Shown one piece after another: positions 24,975-34,186 of a stretch of 64,000 nucleotides of DNA. Origin of the DNA: Candidatus Poseidoniaceae archaeon (GTDB taxonomy: Archaea; Thermoplasmatota; Poseidoniia; Poseidoniales; Poseidoniaceae); assembly GCA_938075675.1 (NCBI GenBank), contig CALJHE010000005.1:1-64000 (forward strand), in the 5' to 3' direction. Positions within the stretch are counted from its first letter, which is position 1, and the number at the start of each line of letters is the position of its first letter. Under the pieces are notes generated by a model. It was given only the letters and a program-made list of their open reading frames with translations, was not told the DNA's origin and did no database searches. The translations under genes and the position numbers were made by a program.

Positions 24975-26609
24975 ATGCTTGAAGACTTGAATCTTAATTA
25001 CCGAAGAATAGGCCTCCAAGCCGCATTTTGGTCGGTAATGCTGATTTTGTTGCTAAGTATTTTGATCAATTTTGTCAACGTGACGAACACCAACCAGTTG
25101 TCCGCATACGATGACGACTGGAACGATATGTCTGCATTCCGCCAAGACATCAAGGACATGGGGATTCAAACCAACTCATTGGTGAGCAGCCCACTTCTTC
25201 TTGCCGACATTGAAGACCCTCGAAACACCACCTACATTTTGGCAGGTGTAGAACGGGACACACTCTCCCTACCGCAGTTTGACAGCGACGGCTTCATCAC
25301 CATCGCTGCTGAAGACGGATACTCTCCATCTGAAATTGATGCAATCGTCGAATTTGTTGACGCTGGCGGCACTGCACTGGTCCTTGACGACTACGGTTTT
25401 GCTGGCAGCATTGCTCAAGCCTACGGCGTTCGATACACCGGCTATCAGTTGTTTGACACAACATACGTCCAAGAGTTGGATTACAATTACGTCTGGATGT
25501 GTGTGCAAGCCACACCGTGCGGAATGAACGGCAGCAGTATCGACCCTGACACCATCTCAGTTCACGAACGATGGAGCGGCGCCAACGGCGAAGGAGCACA
25601 CCCGTGCAAACTCATGAACGGACAATCCATGCCGTTGGAAGATGCCGGTCTATGCGCCCACCATTGGAACAACGGAGAAATATCGTACAACGCAACCTAC
25701 CAAATGCTGCTCAACAACATCACGGCCTTGGAACTTATTCCGGGAGTGAACGGCGCACTTTCAGAAGTATCTATTCGGGCTGTGACCAGCAACGAAGCGA
25801 CGGTGGACGTCAACGGCGACGGTGAAATCTGGGTTGGTAACGAGGTTAACTCCGAAACACCCGACCTTTGGGGGCAATTCAATCTCAGTATCGAAGCATG
25901 CGCACGAAAATCATGCGACCCTGATGAAGGCGGTCGAATTGTATTCATGGCCGATGGTTCAGCTCTTATCAACGCCATCTACGACTACGAAGGGTTCAAC
26001 GATCCGAACAATCCATTGTACGGAACAAACGATTGTGTGACCAACAACACGAAATGTATTCCAGAAAACGATAATCGTAAATGGGCGCTGGATTTCATTG
26101 CTGAGGCGCTTATGTCGAGTAAAATCGGCGAAGAAGGCCAACCTTCTGAAAACGCAGTGGTTATTTTTGATGAATCAAGACATCCACAAAACGCATTGTT
26201 CGCAGATTCCTACAACACGGTATACTTCCTGTTGGTCTATTTCACCGGTGAAGGACTTGCTATGCTTCTGCTGTTCCTCGGCTTGTTTATCGCCTTCGAG
26301 GCAGTACTCATCAAGAAGCGAGACCCAGAGCCTTGGCGACACGTGTTCAGCATCATTTACTACGGATTCGGAGACGCAAACCGCTACACATACTACGCAA
26401 AATCCGATAAAATCCGACAAGTGTTCCTCTCAAAGGTCAGAAATCAAAACGGCCTATCACGTGAAGAGTTCCACGCTATGCCCGCTCGTGAACTGGTGTC
26501 ACTCATCAACGATCCAGTGTTAGCAAAGTTCGCTATTGAGCCAGGCAAATATTCACTGGAGCAGACGGTTGCTGTCGTCAAACGAATCAAAGCATGGGGA
26601 AGAACCTGA
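24975..26609 (+). CDS. DUF4350-type membrane protein
   Basis: This protein of about 544 aa has one transmembrane helix near the N terminus (about residues 15-38), a large extracytoplasmic region of about 380 residues, a second hydrophobic helix (YFLLVYFTGEGLAMLLLFLGLFIAF) and a basic cytoplasmic tail. The region after the first helix (ILAGVERDTLSLP, SEIDAIVEFVDAGGTALVLDDYGFAGSIAQAYGV) matches the Rossmann-like DUF4350 fold. ATG 24975 has AGAGGTGG at 24963-24970, better than the GTG at 24939. DUF4350 genes typically sit with DUF58 and MoxR genes in a poorly understood membrane complex; DUF58 follows 9 nt downstream. Confidence 0.78.
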   Translation: MLEDLNLNYRRIGLQAAFWSVMLILLLSILINFVNVTNTNQLSAYDDDWNDMSAFRQDIKDMGIQTNSLVSSPLLLADIEDPRNTTYILAGVERDTLSLPQFDSDGFITIAAEDGYSPSEIDAIVEFVDAGGTALVLDDYGFAGSIAQAYGVRYTGYQLFDTTYVQELDYNYVWMCVQATPCGMNGSSIDPDTISVHERWSGANGEGAHPCKLMNGQSMPLEDAGLCAHHWNNGEISYNATYQMLLNNITALELIPGVNGALSEVSIRAVTSNEATVDVNGDGEIWVGNEVNSETPDLWGQFNLSIEACARKSCDPDEGGRIVFMADGSALINAIYDYEGFNDPNNPLYGTNDCVTNNTKCIPENDNRKWALDFIAEALMSSKIGEEGQPSENAVVIFDESRHPQNALFADSYNTVYFLLVYFTGEGLAMLLLFLGLFIAFEAVLIKKRDPEPWRHVFSIIYYGFGDANRYTYYAKSDKIRQVFLSKVRNQNGLSREEFHAMPARELVSLINDPVLAKFAIEPGKYSLEQTVAVVKRIKAWGRT

Positions 26610-26618
26610 GGTGAGATT

Positions 26619-27872
26619 ATGTGGACACGCAAGGCATCTTTCACATTCACCGGTGGTATTGCACTGATTCTCATTGGGATGATGATCGCAAACCTTCAGA
26701 TGATGATTCTAGGACTGACCTTCATTGCCTTCATTGTCGTCAATTCGTGGATTTCAGGCCACGGAGATGTTGAAGTTCAACGAACACTCTCTGCAGATAA
26801 TCTCTACAAAGGCGATGACTTGTACGTTGAATTGTTGGTAACCAACCGTTCCAACCGAAACACGCAACTGTTAGAAGTCTACGATAACATCCCTCACGAA
26901 ATGAAATTGCGAAGCGGACTTAACCAGATGCGCCTCAACCTCAAACCTGGAGAAAGTGCTCGAATACGCTATGTATTACGCTGTCCATTGCGAGGTCATT
27001 TCTCGATTGGACCGGTCTCATTGCGTTCACGCAACACCTTCAACTTGGGTGTGGATGAAATGTATGTCGACCACCACAGCGACATTGTCATCTTCCCACA
27101 AATCAAAGAAGTTGAGGAAGCATTCCTCCGTTCACGCACTCCAAAGATGTACACTGGAGCCACAACACTGCGAACGCCGGGACAAGGTTCAGAGTTCTAT
27201 TCATTGCGAGAATATGTCCCCGGCGACCCGTTCAAGAACATCAATTGGAAGGCCTTCGCCCGAACCGGCGATTTGATGGTCAACGAAAAGTGTCGAGATG
27301 CAGTTACGGACTTGTACATTCTTTTGGACAGCAGAGACATCGCTCGAATCGGTACTGTACTGAAAAATCCTCTTGAAATGGGAACAGTCTCAGCCGCCAG
27401 TCTTGCGGCATTCTTCCTCAAGAGAAGAGATTCTGTGGCTTTGGCCATCTTCGATGACAGCCTTGCCTATCTCCCGCCGGACACCGGCGACAAGCAGTAT
27501 TTCAAAATCCTCAGCGCTCTTGCCGGCGTATCCCCGAAAGGAACGATGCCGTTGCAAGCTGTAACAAACTCGCTGAGTGGAAGATTCAGCCGAGGCAGCC
27601 CGGTGTTCATCATCTCCTCATGCGAAGGCGACGGAACAGTTCCTGCTGCGGTACGAGACCTTGTTGGACGCGGTCACGAAGTAACCGTACTCTCGCCATC
27701 AAGCATCGACTTTGAGCGATTGGTCAGTCGTATTCCTCGTATGTCCTATGAAGTGCTCAAACTCGAGCGTCAGAACCGTCTGACCACACTGGCTGGTTCT
27801 GGAGCGATGGTCATTGACTGGATGCCAGACATGGACTTGTCACAAGCATTGATGCAAGTGAGGGGGTATTGA
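26619..27872 (+). CDS. DUF58 protein
   Basis: This 417-aa protein has two N-terminal transmembrane helices (about 9-25 and 28-45), a beta-sandwich segment (VQRTLSADNLYKGDDLYVELLV), and the DUF58 signature YSLREYVPGDPFKNINWKAFART (about 190-212, split here from the full motif), followed by a vWA-like C-terminal region (DLYILLDSRD, and VFIISSCEGD). DUF58 proteins usually act with a MoxR-type AAA+ ATPase in maturation of membrane or extracellular complexes. GAGGTGA precedes the ATG. It is sandwiched between the DUF4350 gene and the multi-spanning gene with gaps of 9 and 1 nt. Confidence 0.88.
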   Translation: MWTRKASFTFTGGIALILIGMMIANLQMMILGLTFIAFIVVNSWISGHGDVEVQRTLSADNLYKGDDLYVELLVTNRSNRNTQLLEVYDNIPHEMKLRSGLNQMRLNLKPGESARIRYVLRCPLRGHFSIGPVSLRSRNTFNLGVDEMYVDHHSDIVIFPQIKEVEEAFLRSRTPKMYTGATTLRTPGQGSEFYSLREYVPGDPFKNINWKAFARTGDLMVNEKCRDAVTDLYILLDSRDIARIGTVLKNPLEMGTVSAASLAAFFLKRRDSVALAIFDDSLAYLPPDTGDKQYFKILSALAGVSPKGTMPLQAVTNSLSGRFSRGSPVFIISSCEGDGTVPAAVRDLVGRGHEVTVLSPSSIDFERLVSRIPRMSYEVLKLERQNRLTTLAGSGAMVIDWMPDMDLSQALMQVRGY

Positions 27873-27873
27873 G

Positions 27874-29088
27874 ATGGCTGAAGATGTTGGATTGCAGGGC
27901 GACGTCACCGTTACCGGTGAAATCAGTCCGCGAACATTGCATCTGAAACTGCTTCGAAAGCAGTGGCAAATCATATCGCTTCAGGTTATTGCCACCATGG
28001 CTTTGGTCGGTATGTATCTCGAAGTTGTCTCGAATTATGTCGTTGGCTCCATTGACCATACCATGCTGTTCGACACCATTGAACTGCTGATTGGAGACCA
28101 ACTCCCGATTGGCGATTGGTTGACAGGTGAAGGAAGAAATGGCCTTGCTCGCTTCTTCGTACCTTTGGTTCTCGGACTCGTGGTTGGAGGCGGTATGGCT
28201 TTACTCGCATTCCAAACTCCGAAAGTTCAACAACGGGTTAAACTTGGTTTCATCATCACTCTCATCGTCGTCTTAGTAGGACAATTGTTGTTGTCTTGGC
28301 TAACTGGCATGTTGTTTTCATTCGACTTGCGATTACCAAACTCAAGCGAACTGAGCACCTTAGAATGGCCTCTGTTGATGATTCTTTCATTGATGATTCT
28401 CTTCCTCTACCTCTTGCCGGTCATCATGGGTGTTCGTGGCATATGGGGGCTTTCTCGCCGTTCAATTGCGTGGGCAATTGGTTTTACACTGCTTTTCCTT
28501 GGCATCCACGCAATCCTTGCCTTCCCACTCATCAACGGGCAATTGGGCTCGTATGGGGATTCAGTCAATGTGATTGGTGCTCAATTCAGCGAACCAACAA
28601 TCGGTATCTTCGGACTGATGTTGGTTACCAAACAACAGTTTGCGTTGATTATGATTGCCGTCCTCATCATGGTGTTCCAAGAATCTTCATACGGCGTTAT
28701 TCGCTATCTTGAGTATGCTTACAGGCTCCCGGAGTCATGCAAGCGTGACCCTGAATACGTTCGCCAAATGGACAACGTACTCAACACCCATCTCAAACAC
28801 ACCTTTGGATTCCTTGGACTCACTGGAATTGCAACGATGATTGCGCTTGGATTCCACACCGTTCTTCTCGGCTTTGTCGAAGACTCAACGGGCAGTCAGT
28901 GGGCAGGGCAAGTCTCTGAATCAATCGAATTGTCCCTGACCTACGGATTGGTGATCTCTGCTGCTATGTTCTTGAGCATCATGGCTCTCCTTCGGTTCTT
29001 CGTTCCATGGGAACGAATTTGGGGATTCATCTACGCACGAAAGAACGCTGACGCAATGCCTGCTGAAAAGAAAGTTGTCGATATTTAA
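27874..29088 (+). CDS. Polytopic membrane protein, third gene of the DUF4350-DUF58 operon
   Basis: This is a 404-aa protein with about seven to eight hydrophobic helices (near residues 37-58, 88-110, 119-142, 163-187, 198-220, 245-270, 308-330, 352-377). Both termini appear cytoplasmic and polar. I do not recognise a family. The single nucleotide separating it from DUF58 and its topology make it a likely integral-membrane partner of DUF4350 and DUF58. No catalytic motif is visible. Confidence 0.7.
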   Translation: MAEDVGLQGDVTVTGEISPRTLHLKLLRKQWQIISLQVIATMALVGMYLEVVSNYVVGSIDHTMLFDTIELLIGDQLPIGDWLTGEGRNGLARFFVPLVLGLVVGGGMALLAFQTPKVQQRVKLGFIITLIVVLVGQLLLSWLTGMLFSFDLRLPNSSELSTLEWPLLMILSLMILFLYLLPVIMGVRGIWGLSRRSIAWAIGFTLLFLGIHAILAFPLINGQLGSYGDSVNVIGAQFSEPTIGIFGLMLVTKQQFALIMIAVLIMVFQESSYGVIRYLEYAYRLPESCKRDPEYVRQMDNVLNTHLKHTFGFLGLTGIATMIALGFHTVLLGFVEDSTGSQWAGQVSESIELSLTYGLVISAAMFLSIMALLRFFVPWERIWGFIYARKNADAMPAEKKVVDI

Positions 29089-29331
29089 TCACGCATCGTT
29101 GCGAACGGTTTGTAGAACTCTTCCAGTAAGCTCTGCGCACATCAACAACAGCATTGGCAAGCCGCACCATGCGGCTACTGTACCAACGGCACCATCCAAA
29201 GCATCCATCACCATCGGATGAAGAAACCATGTCCCTGCAATGACGAGGACCAGCAAGATTCGCTCAACGAAAAGTGGGTAGCGTCGCCCAGAAGATTCGC
29301 TACGGTTGACGATGGGGGGTGAGTCCGTCAT
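29089..29331 (-). CDS. Small membrane protein with two transmembrane helices
   Basis: This is an 80-aa protein with a polar Ser/Arg-rich N terminus (SESSGRRYP) and two hydrophobic helices (about 20-42 and 46-68), without a recognisable family. It is convergent with the preceding operon (no gap at the stop codons) and 9 nt downstream of the 1057-aa coiled-coil gene on the same strand, so it may be the membrane element of that set. Confidence 0.55.
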   Translation of the reverse strand: MTDSPPIVNRSESSGRRYPLFVERILLVLVIAGTWFLHPMVMDALDGAVGTVAAWCGLPMLLLMCAELTGRVLQTVRNDA

Positions 29332-29340
29332 GCGCTCACC

Positions 29341-32300
29341 TCAAAAATCAACATTCGACAAACGGGCTTCAAGTGCTGCCAAGGCAGGGTCTGTCGATTG
29401 TTCTGCGACCGGCTCTTTTCGGCGGTCCCAAGACGCATCAAGTCGAGCCAATTCTGCCTCAAGTTGTGCTCGTTCATCACTGTGTTCTGTTTCGCTGACC
29501 GTTACAGGTGCACGAATGGAGTTCACGACCTCTGGAGCATCTTCATCCACAGGCGTTGGCATCTGTTCCCAACCGGATTCGTCGACAACTGTAGTTTCAG
29601 TGACGACATCCAAGGAAACAGGAACTTGTCCTGCCAAGGAAGGTTCCATGTCAGAAAGCATGTCTTGCTCTACCGGCGTTCGTTGCGCATCCGGTATTGA
29701 GTTGCGTTCATACGGCAACAAACCGTCGCGTTGGAACTCCCAAAGCATTCCACTTGGAACGCCGTTTGCAAGACCAGAAGCATCCAATTGAGTAATGAGT
29801 TCTTCAAGCACACGAGCAGTGTCTTCCAATGCAATAGCCTCACCTGCATCACGCTGGTCAGCTTCCAAATAGATATCATCGAGTGCAACTTGAATCAACT
29901 TGCGTGTTGCTTGTGCGATGCTTGGCAGTGCTTCAGGGCGGGTGCAATTGTTCAGCAGTGCCTCAACTTCATGCGGAGGTGCACCGAGTCGGACGAGTTG
30001 TTCCAAGACGTTTCTTAATCGACGCAACATGGTAATCGAACGGTCGAAATCTTCCAACAGGTGCTCGAGGTCAATAACCACGTGACCTACCGTTTCACCC
30101 AACTGATGTTCGAGCCGTTGTTGGACAGACCATCGTGCAAGACCGCGAACTGCACCTGCTGTTTGAGGGACTTGGCGTTCAAGAAGCGTCATCACTTCAC
30201 TGGAAAGCAGATGCCGTGGTGTTGCTGCGACATGATCTACGGTGGATTGAATCACTTGCAATCCACGCTCGACTGCACGGTCAAGTAGTGTGACTGAGTA
30301 ACCCAATGCACGGGCATTCTCAAGGCGTTCAAGAACTGGACCAAGGCCGTCAAAAGTGGATGCATCGTCAAGCAGTGCTTGGGCGAGAGGTTCTTCAGCC
30401 AGTCTTGCTCGAAGGCGTTCCGCTTCTTGAATATCGGAGAGTGCCTCTTCATGGGCTTGAGAAAGTGCTTCAGCACGCTCGATGAGGGAAACAAGTTCCG
30501 CCTCAGCATGACCTCTGCGAGCGCCAAGGTCTCCCAATTCACGGAGAGTTTGCCGGCGTTCAGACATCAGTTCTCGCAATTCAGCCTGAACTTGTGCTTG
30601 ACGTGCCTCGTCTGTAGCCAAACGGTTGCGATCCTCTTCCGCTCTCCGACGGGCTGCTTTTGCTTCTGCTTCGATGGATTCCAATTCCAAGGAGTTCGAA
30701 TGAATCTTGTCTTCCATCATCATTGCTTCAGCCTGTGCACGGGTATGTCGCTCACGAGTTGCTTCAACTTGTTCTTGGAGAACACGAAGCCGTCGTTCAT
30801 CATCGTCCGATTGTTGACGGATGGTGGCAAGCCTTTCGCTTCCAGCGAGAAGGTCGCCGTTGAGTTGTGCTTCCTTGAGTGCCAACTCTTCAATCGATGA
30901 GCGAAGTGTTTCGCTGGAGTCAGCATGACCCAGAGCCTTTGCCAACTCAGCAGCTCGGACACTCACCTGATGTTCAAGTTCATTCACACGGCGAACAAGG
31001 CGTTCAGCACGGTTCTCTGCTTGTTCTGCTGCTGCTCGAGATTCTGCAACATCCAGTTGCAGAGAATCAAGCGATGAATTTGAAGATTCAACCTTCGAAA
31101 GGAACTCTTGTCGGGATTCTGATGCCTCACGGGCAAGGATCTGTGCGGCTTTCTTCCCAGATTGCGCTTCATCTAAACGGCTGGCGAGCGCTGCCTTTTC
31201 TTTTTCCAAGTCGCTGATTTTGTGTTCAGCGGCTTCCAATCGGCGACGCAGACCTGCATCAACTGCCAACGGTTGCGAAACCTCTCCAGGCAGTCCACCG
31301 CTTACATCGCCAACTGTTTCTGGGAATGTTGCACTTGAACGGCTCTTTCGCAATTGCTCCATGCCAATCTCAAACCCAAACAAATCGGTGAGTTTGCTCT
31401 TGAGATTTGCACGGCGGCTTTCTGAACGAGTACGGAGTGTTACCAGAAGGTCATGGAAGTCGTCGAGTCGGAACTCTTCCACGGTACCAGAATCTCGAGA
31501 AACGATTGTTCCTGCTGGTAATCGGTGAAGTTTGAGGATTCGTGATGAATCAGTAAAGGTGAGCATTGCCTCTTCCAGCGACTGCCCCTCAGGAGCAGAA
31601 ATCCCAACGGGAACGCCACGTGCCAAAAGAACAGAAACTGCGGTCGAAGATTGGCCGGATTGAAGATGGCCTGTTACCTCTTCACTTACACCTGCAGTAA
31701 GCATGGAAAGAATCGCATCTGGACCACCACGACCTTCACGGAGAACGAAACCTTCAGGCATCGGCCCTCCTGAAGCACCAACCGATCCGAGTTCTCCTTC
31801 CAAAACTGCTGCTGCTGCAGAGATGAGGCGAGCGTGATTGGTATTGGCTTCGGTCCAAACCCCCAGCGATACATCTCCTGCTTGAGCAAGAAGAAGAGAA
31901 CCACCTTCGTGATGCATGGTCCAATGGCTACCACCAATGATGCTGTCATCTTCGACAATACTGATGTTCATTGCTTCAAGGGTCGAATGAATCTCTCGAG
32001 CGAGCGTTTCTGCATCGTTCGGTAAATCACCTACGCTGTCGATGAGCATACCTTGGTCAATCGCAATTGCTCCACGAACGGTCTCACGTTCGACCATTGT
32101 TCGAAGAACAGCAGACAAATCTCGAGACAAAAGTCGGACTACAGCATCGCCACGGGCAAGAAGGCCTTGTCGGTCGGCAGCATGTTCGAACGCTTCAGGA
32201 ACGACTTCAGCGACGCTTCCAAGTCCTGCAAGTGAATATTCGCCAGCGATATACCGGCTGTTCTCCTTGGATTCTATGTCTTCAAGACGAAGTCGAGCTT

Positions 32301-32514
32301 CCTTGCCAGCAAGCAGCAATTTGCCCTTACCGGATTCAGCCAGCCAGCCAACGACTCGGCCTGCTCGAACCAATCGGTGTCCAGCAGGTGTTTTTCGTCG
32401 TCCAATCCATGTGCTAATGACACCATGGTCAAACGGCTGAATAGAGCCGCTTCCGACAGTGATTGTTCCTTCAATTGGTTTTCCTTCGGGTAAATTAAAC
32501 ATGGTATCACTCAC
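29341..32514 (-). CDS. Large coiled-coil protein with N-terminal roadblock-like domain
   Basis: This is a 1057-aa cytosolic protein with no transmembrane segment. Residues 1-100 form a beta-rich module; about 105-245 resemble a roadblock/LC7 domain (VVRLLSRDLSAVLRTMVERETVRGAIAID, followed by DAETLAREIHSTLEAMNI and SLGVWTEANTNHARLISAAAAVL). Residues 250-400 are a further alpha/beta part. Residues 423-705 are a long heptad-rich coiled coil (SDLEKEKAALASRLDEAQ, ERHTRAQAEAMMMEDK), followed by a helical domain (710-920) and a disordered acidic tail with a terminal LARLDASWDRRKEP helix. It overlaps the stand-alone roadblock gene by four bases (ATGA). The design suggests an elongated scaffold whose roadblock part may pair with the small one; any GTPase partner is not in the window. 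Confidence 0.7.
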   Translation of the reverse strand: MSDTMFNLPEGKPIEGTITVGSGSIQPFDHGVISTWIGRRKTPAGHRLVRAGRVVGWLAESGKGKLLLAGKEARLRLEDIESKENSRYIAGEYSLAGLGSVAEVVPEAFEHAADRQGLLARGDAVVRLLSRDLSAVLRTMVERETVRGAIAIDQGMLIDSVGDLPNDAETLAREIHSTLEAMNISIVEDDSIIGGSHWTMHHEGGSLLLAQAGDVSLGVWTEANTNHARLISAAAAVLEGELGSVGASGGPMPEGFVLREGRGGPDAILSMLTAGVSEEVTGHLQSGQSSTAVSVLLARGVPVGISAPEGQSLEEAMLTFTDSSRILKLHRLPAGTIVSRDSGTVEEFRLDDFHDLLVTLRTRSESRRANLKSKLTDLFGFEIGMEQLRKSRSSATFPETVGDVSGGLPGEVSQPLAVDAGLRRRLEAAEHKISDLEKEKAALASRLDEAQSGKKAAQILAREASESRQEFLSKVESSNSSLDSLQLDVAESRAAAEQAENRAERLVRRVNELEHQVSVRAAELAKALGHADSSETLRSSIEELALKEAQLNGDLLAGSERLATIRQQSDDDERRLRVLQEQVEATRERHTRAQAEAMMMEDKIHSNSLELESIEAEAKAARRRAEEDRNRLATDEARQAQVQAELRELMSERRQTLRELGDLGARRGHAEAELVSLIERAEALSQAHEEALSDIQEAERLRARLAEEPLAQALLDDASTFDGLGPVLERLENARALGYSVTLLDRAVERGLQVIQSTVDHVAATPRHLLSSEVMTLLERQVPQTAGAVRGLARWSVQQRLEHQLGETVGHVVIDLEHLLEDFDRSITMLRRLRNVLEQLVRLGAPPHEVEALLNNCTRPEALPSIAQATRKLIQVALDDIYLEADQRDAGEAIALEDTARVLEELITQLDASGLANGVPSGMLWEFQRDGLLPYERNSIPDAQRTPVEQDMLSDMEPSLAGQVPVSLDVVTETTVVDESGWEQMPTPVDEDAPEVVNSIRAPVTVSETEHSDERAQLEAELARLDASWDRRKEPVAEQSTDPALAALEARLSNVDF

Positions 32515-32888
32515 ATTTGGGGGGTTGTCGCTATGATTCGACGGTCGCGGTCAAGCGCATGTCGCCATCGTGCTAATCGGCCGCCGTCTCCACTGAGTAC
32601 GACGATGCGATTCGGCCCAACGACATCCAAAACCATGCGAGATGAACTCTCACTCCACACTTCATAGATTTGGCCTAAGCCAAGTGCGTGGCCGGTTTCT
32701 TGGGCGACGTTTAGCATCTCAATGGCCTGATCAACGGGTGCAAAAATGCCTTCATCTCCAACACTGGCCAAGAGTTGGCCAGAATCATCAATGAGCATAG
32801 CGTGATTGACGCCTTCAAGACGACATAATCCAGCAAGTGCGCGTTGCAGCATGGTTCTCAAACAATCGGTCAGTGCTGTGGCCTTCAA
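32511..32888 (-). CDS. Roadblock/LC7 domain protein
   Basis: This 125-aa protein is a single roadblock/LC7 (MglB-like) domain: helix LRTMLQRALAGLCRLEGV, strand AMLIDDSGQLLASVG, helix VDQAIEMLNVAQETG, strands SSRMVLDVVG and RIVVLSGD, and a final helix. Such domains regulate small Ras-like GTPases or build signalling scaffolds. The frame begins with TTG 32888 since the first ATG (32852) would remove part of helix 1. Its end overlaps the 1057-aa gene, which carries its own roadblock-like domain, so a heterodimer is plausible. Confidence 0.78.
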   Translation of the reverse strand: MKATALTDCLRTMLQRALAGLCRLEGVNHAMLIDDSGQLLASVGDEGIFAPVDQAIEMLNVAQETGHALGLGQIYEVWSESSSRMVLDVVGPNRIVVLSGDGGRLARWRHALDRDRRIIATTPQM

Positions 32889-32904
32889 GTAGTTTTGCGC
32901 TTTT

Positions 32905-33075
32905 ATCCCCCTAAAGGGGGATTTGAAGACCCAAATTGATTTTCCAACTGGAGATTGAAAAAAGGCATCGCGGAGAACTATTCTTGCTTAGATTTCCGCG
33001 CAATATAACCTGAAGAATTGTCGGCCAAAACAGCCCGAAAAGTGAGGTTGTGGGTGAACTTTTTCAATTGAAAAA
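32905..33075. promoter_or_regulatory. Divergent intergenic region with two perfect palindromes
   Basis: The 290 nt between the roadblock gene (minus) and the tRNA-thiolation gene (plus) hold no ORF. Two perfect palindromes stand out: ATCCCCCTAAAGGGGGAT (32905-32922, 7-bp arms and a 4-nt loop) 17 nt upstream of the roadblock start, and TTTTTCAATTGAAAAA (33060-33075). The latter is followed by more ATTG/CAAT repeats to 33092. The former may be a 5' leader hairpin or operator; the latter an operator. Promoter elements could not be fixed. Confidence 0.45.
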
Positions 33076-33178
33076 TTGAAATTACAATTGGAATATTTGG
33101 AGAAAGGAATTGTTCCAAGGCAACGATTCAACACAGGACAAGCGGTGAACTCAAACCGTAGGGGTGCACGCAAGTACC

Positions 33179-34186
33179 ATGGCGCAAGAGGGAGAACCGC
33201 TGTTTTCGGTACCAACCTGCGACAGTTGTTCGAAACCTGCAATCCTTGAACAAGCCTACTCAGGACGTATCTTGTGCGGAGAACACATGGCCAAATCGGT
33301 TCGTAAAAAAATCGGGAAGGAACTCCGCCAGCAACTCATCTTGCCTCGAAACAAGAACACTGTGATCTTCGTGGCGATTTCCGGCGGAAAAGATTCAGCA
33401 GTCCTGCTTGACAGTCTGGTTGACCGAGTCGGCAAGCGCCCAGATGTCACCATCATCGCAGGAACAGTCGACGAAGGGATTGAGGGATATCGCCCCCCTT
33501 CATTGGTCTGTGCGCAAGAATTGTGTGAGCGGCTTGGAATAGAATTCATCACCGTATCCTATCCTGAATTGAGTTTCAAAGAAATGGATGAAGTCGCAAG
33601 TAAGATTCCTGGCTTGGTCAAGGACAACAAAGAGGCACCTCGCATGCCATGTTCCTATTGTGGGGTGTTCAGGCGACAAGGCATCAACCACCTGGCAAAA
33701 CGCGTCAAGGCGGATTACGTCGCACTCGGGCACAACCTCGACGACATGGCTCAAACGGTACTCATGAACATGACAAACGGTGATGTCGAACGAACGCTTC
33801 GACTCGCACCTCATACAACAACTCCAGTTGATGGATTAGCACCTCGTATCGTCCCATTGCGATGGATTCCTGAACAAGAGGTCCACCTCTATGCACTGCA
33901 CAGAAACCTACCATTGCATCATGAAGAATGCCCGCATGCTCAAGGAGCTTTACGGTGGAGGCACCGGGAAATGGTGGCCCAAATGGAGGCTGATGTCCCA
34001 GGAACACGACATGGCCTGCTTCGTATGGCTGATAACATCAAGTTGCTGCGCGACCAAGTGATCGAACTGGGTGGCTCAGCGGCACGTCCGGCTCCCCCTA
34101 CGCCGTGCCAAACATGCGGAGAACTCACCTCAGGCGTACAATGCAAAGCGTGTGATATGCGTCAATTGATGAACGACGAATCATAA
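33179..34186 (+). CDS. tRNA 2-thiolation protein of the Ncs6/TtuA family
   Basis: This protein of about 335 aa activates tRNA by adenylation for sulfur transfer to uridine (position 34, or 54 in the TtuA branch). It has an N-terminal zinc finger (CDSCSKPAI, then ILCGEHM), the PP-loop SGGKDSAV, CSYCGVFRR (with the catalytic/Fe-S cysteines), LGHNLDDMAQTVLMNM and a second zinc finger at the C terminus (CQTCGELTSGVQCKAC). ATG 33179 (MAQEGEP) is preferred over the GTG at 33164. The gene is convergent with pyrI and their ends overlap by 6 nt. Confidence 0.92.
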   Translation: MAQEGEPLFSVPTCDSCSKPAILEQAYSGRILCGEHMAKSVRKKIGKELRQQLILPRNKNTVIFVAISGGKDSAVLLDSLVDRVGKRPDVTIIAGTVDEGIEGYRPPSLVCAQELCERLGIEFITVSYPELSFKEMDEVASKIPGLVKDNKEAPRMPCSYCGVFRRQGINHLAKRVKADYVALGHNLDDMAQTVLMNMTNGDVERTLRLAPHTTTPVDGLAPRIVPLRWIPEQEVHLYALHRNLPLHHEECPHAQGALRWRHREMVAQMEADVPGTRHGLLRMADNIKLLRDQVIELGGSAARPAPPTPCQTCGELTSGVQCKACDMRQLMNDES

